Part shown: piece by piece, positions 62,836 through 64,000 of the stretch
How positions within the stretch are numbered: position 1 is the stretch's first letter
Layout: each line of letters opens with the position of its first letter
Assembly: GCA_026260175.1 (NCBI GenBank)
Contig: JAKCWW010000727.1
Coordinates: 30,479 to 94,478, forward strand
Source: Reticulitermes lucifugus
Taxonomy: Eukaryota > Arthropoda > Insecta > Blattodea > Rhinotermitidae
Length of the DNA stretch: 64,000 nt
Direction: 5' to 3'
Notes under the pieces: model-generated
The model's input: the letters and a program-made list of their open reading frames with translations, nothing else
Databases searched by the model: none
What the model was told of the DNA's origin: nothing
Made by a program: the position numbers and the translations under genes

Positions 62836-63105
62836 AATTCCGCATATGTTATGGAATCCGGAGGTTCACTGCAGCATAAACAACAGCCCACCCCCTGTCC
62901 TTGTCCTGAAAAGATCAATCCAGGACACGCCCCATCCCTCTTCTTGAAAATCCATTTTAATATGTCCTTCCCAGCTACACCTAGATCTTCCAAGCGGTCT
63001 TTTTCCTTCAGATTGTTCCAACAAAACTTTGTATGCATCTCTCCTCTCCCCCACCCCGTAAGTTTCACACTCATACAAAGTAACAGGCAAAATTCTATGA
63101 CAAAT
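62836..63105 (-). pseudogene. Family R LINE 3'-end fragment with an internal deletion junction
   Basis: The minus strand encodes LPVTLYECETYG, like the LPVLLYGCETW block that closes the reverse transcriptase of many LINEs, followed within a few residues by RRDAYKVLLEQSEGKRPLGR and then WEGHIKMDFQEEGWGVSWID and a degraded QDRDRW segment. In other copies of such elements these two blocks are usually separated by about 60 further residues, so I infer an in-frame-looking internal deletion. The 74-residue ORF ends without a stop-free link to anything upstream. The TTAG tail is missing. Confidence 0.75.
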
Positions 63106-63935
63106 AGTAACATGTCACTTTCATGAACATATTTTTAAAACGTAATATTTACAATCGCCAAGACATTTAGGAATTGGAGGAAACAAGCAATACAATGTTT
63201 CGTATCGAAATTCTTCTGTCCACAAAATTAAACCTGAAAGTTTCTTGTCTATTAACATTAGTTGTGGTTGTTACGTTCCATGCTGCTTACTTAATCAAAT
63301 GTTTTCATTTTATGTCCTGCCCTTGAAAAGAACAGAAGAATAAAGTTACTGACCACTGGAATGGAATATCATTAATTTCATACAGTCGAACTGATGTACA
63401 CTGAATGAGTACATTTTTAATGAAAATTTATTTATAATCGACATTTAATTTTCAGGTCATCTTTTCATTCCTTTGACGTTTACGACTCATATGTTTCACT
63501 GTTGACAATCAGAGAAGTTTTACTTGAATGGCGTCGGAGCCTGAAGTGTGCGCGCACAAAAACATGAGGCCCTCTGTGTGTGTTAGTGAGTGAGTACGTA
63601 AACATTATACGCAAAAAAAAACAGTCAATTCGTACGTCAAAAACTGAGCTTGGCTCACCAAAGCAATTAGAAGTACATGTAACATAATGACATATAAAAG
63701 AGTCAGTCCAGTCGTTCATATGCCTCCATGCAGCCACTTTACGTTACACAAAATATGAAGTTAAAAATTGTTGCGAAATAACCAAAGCCCAACACTAAAA
63801 ATAAACTTATGAGTTTTTATTTCTGTCACACAACGTTGTGTGTGGCCCAAAAAAGTATTTCTACGTGGTATTACTGACTGAATATTACATTACAAAGTAT
63901 GCCTCATCAAAGTTTGTAAAGTTAATTGTTCTAAA
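63106..63935. other. No feature recognised
   Basis: Anonymous AT-rich sequence. Confidence 0.55.
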
Positions 63936-64000
63936 GGCGATCCCAGTGGCCGCGCGGTCTAAGGCGTAGGTCTTCGGCCGCTCGCTTGCTAGGATCGTGG
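63936..64000 (+). mobile_element. SINE-A copy 10, cut by the window end
   Basis: GGCGATCCCAGTGGCCGCGC followed by GGTCTAAGGCGTAGGTCTTC matches the SINE-A head closely up to the last base of the window; the body must lie beyond 64000. Confidence 0.85.

Noticed and set aside
1-64000. LTR retrotransposons or endogenous viral sequences
   Set aside because: I saw no paired long terminal repeats, no gag/protease/integrase motifs and no envelope-like ORF; the only reverse transcriptases are of non-LTR type.

Overview
The window reads as AT-rich, non-coding nuclear DNA from an animal, most likely an insect. I found no convincing host protein-coding exon, no functional tRNA or rRNA gene, and no sign of bacterial organisation (no operons, ribosome binding sites or long intact ORFs). 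Nearly everything I can identify is transposable-element debris. The mix of tRNA-derived SINEs, a non-LTR retrotransposon whose 3' ends carry TTAG-type tails, and mariner/Tc1-type transposase relics is what I would expect from a large blattodean (cockroach or termite) genome. That placement rests on remembered resemblance to such repeats and has not been searched.

Layout. Ten copies of one tRNA-derived SINE (called SINE-A here) are scattered through the window at 273, 4428, 27025, 27295, 33850, 37507, 39661, 42467, 51829 and 63936; three keep visible target-site duplications. A second tRNA-derived family (SINE-B) occurs at 12516, 14275, 34420 and 60395, and a third (SINE-C) at 28184 and 59085. 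Five 3'-end fragments of one non-LTR retrotransposon family lie at 12866, 25112, 34640, 48886 and 62836. A larger but dead non-LTR element with ORF1 (CCHC knuckle) and ORF2 (endonuclease, reverse transcriptase) fills about 54240-59084 and runs straight into a 5'-truncated SINE-C. DNA-transposon relics are at 13735-14235, 29925-30170 and 31390-31725. A short dispersed repeat with a conserved block next to GACA-type repeats appears four times (2480, 9868, 15106, 32580). An eight-unit minisatellite lies at 14515-14760.

The most unusual structures are two small inverted-repeat elements. One, at 17755-18243, has 46-bp inverted ends, a roughly 30-bp one-sided extension and a 12-bp target duplication. 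The other, at 51572-51798, is a near-complete palindrome of about 184 bp. Both contain a CTGATGA / hairpin / GAAAC arrangement closed by a complementary stem, resembling a hammerhead ribozyme core. Inverted terminal repeats, a one-sided tail and hammerhead motifs together recall Penelope-like retroelements, although no Penelope protein is present.

The genes here do not work together as a pathway. The logic is that of retroelement parasitism: the SINEs depend on LINE machinery, and every coding element I could read is broken by stops, frameshifts or truncation. All three ambiguous or gapped positions (12577-12690, 14355-14356, 27090-27139) fall inside SINE copies, so they look like repeat-driven assembly breaks.
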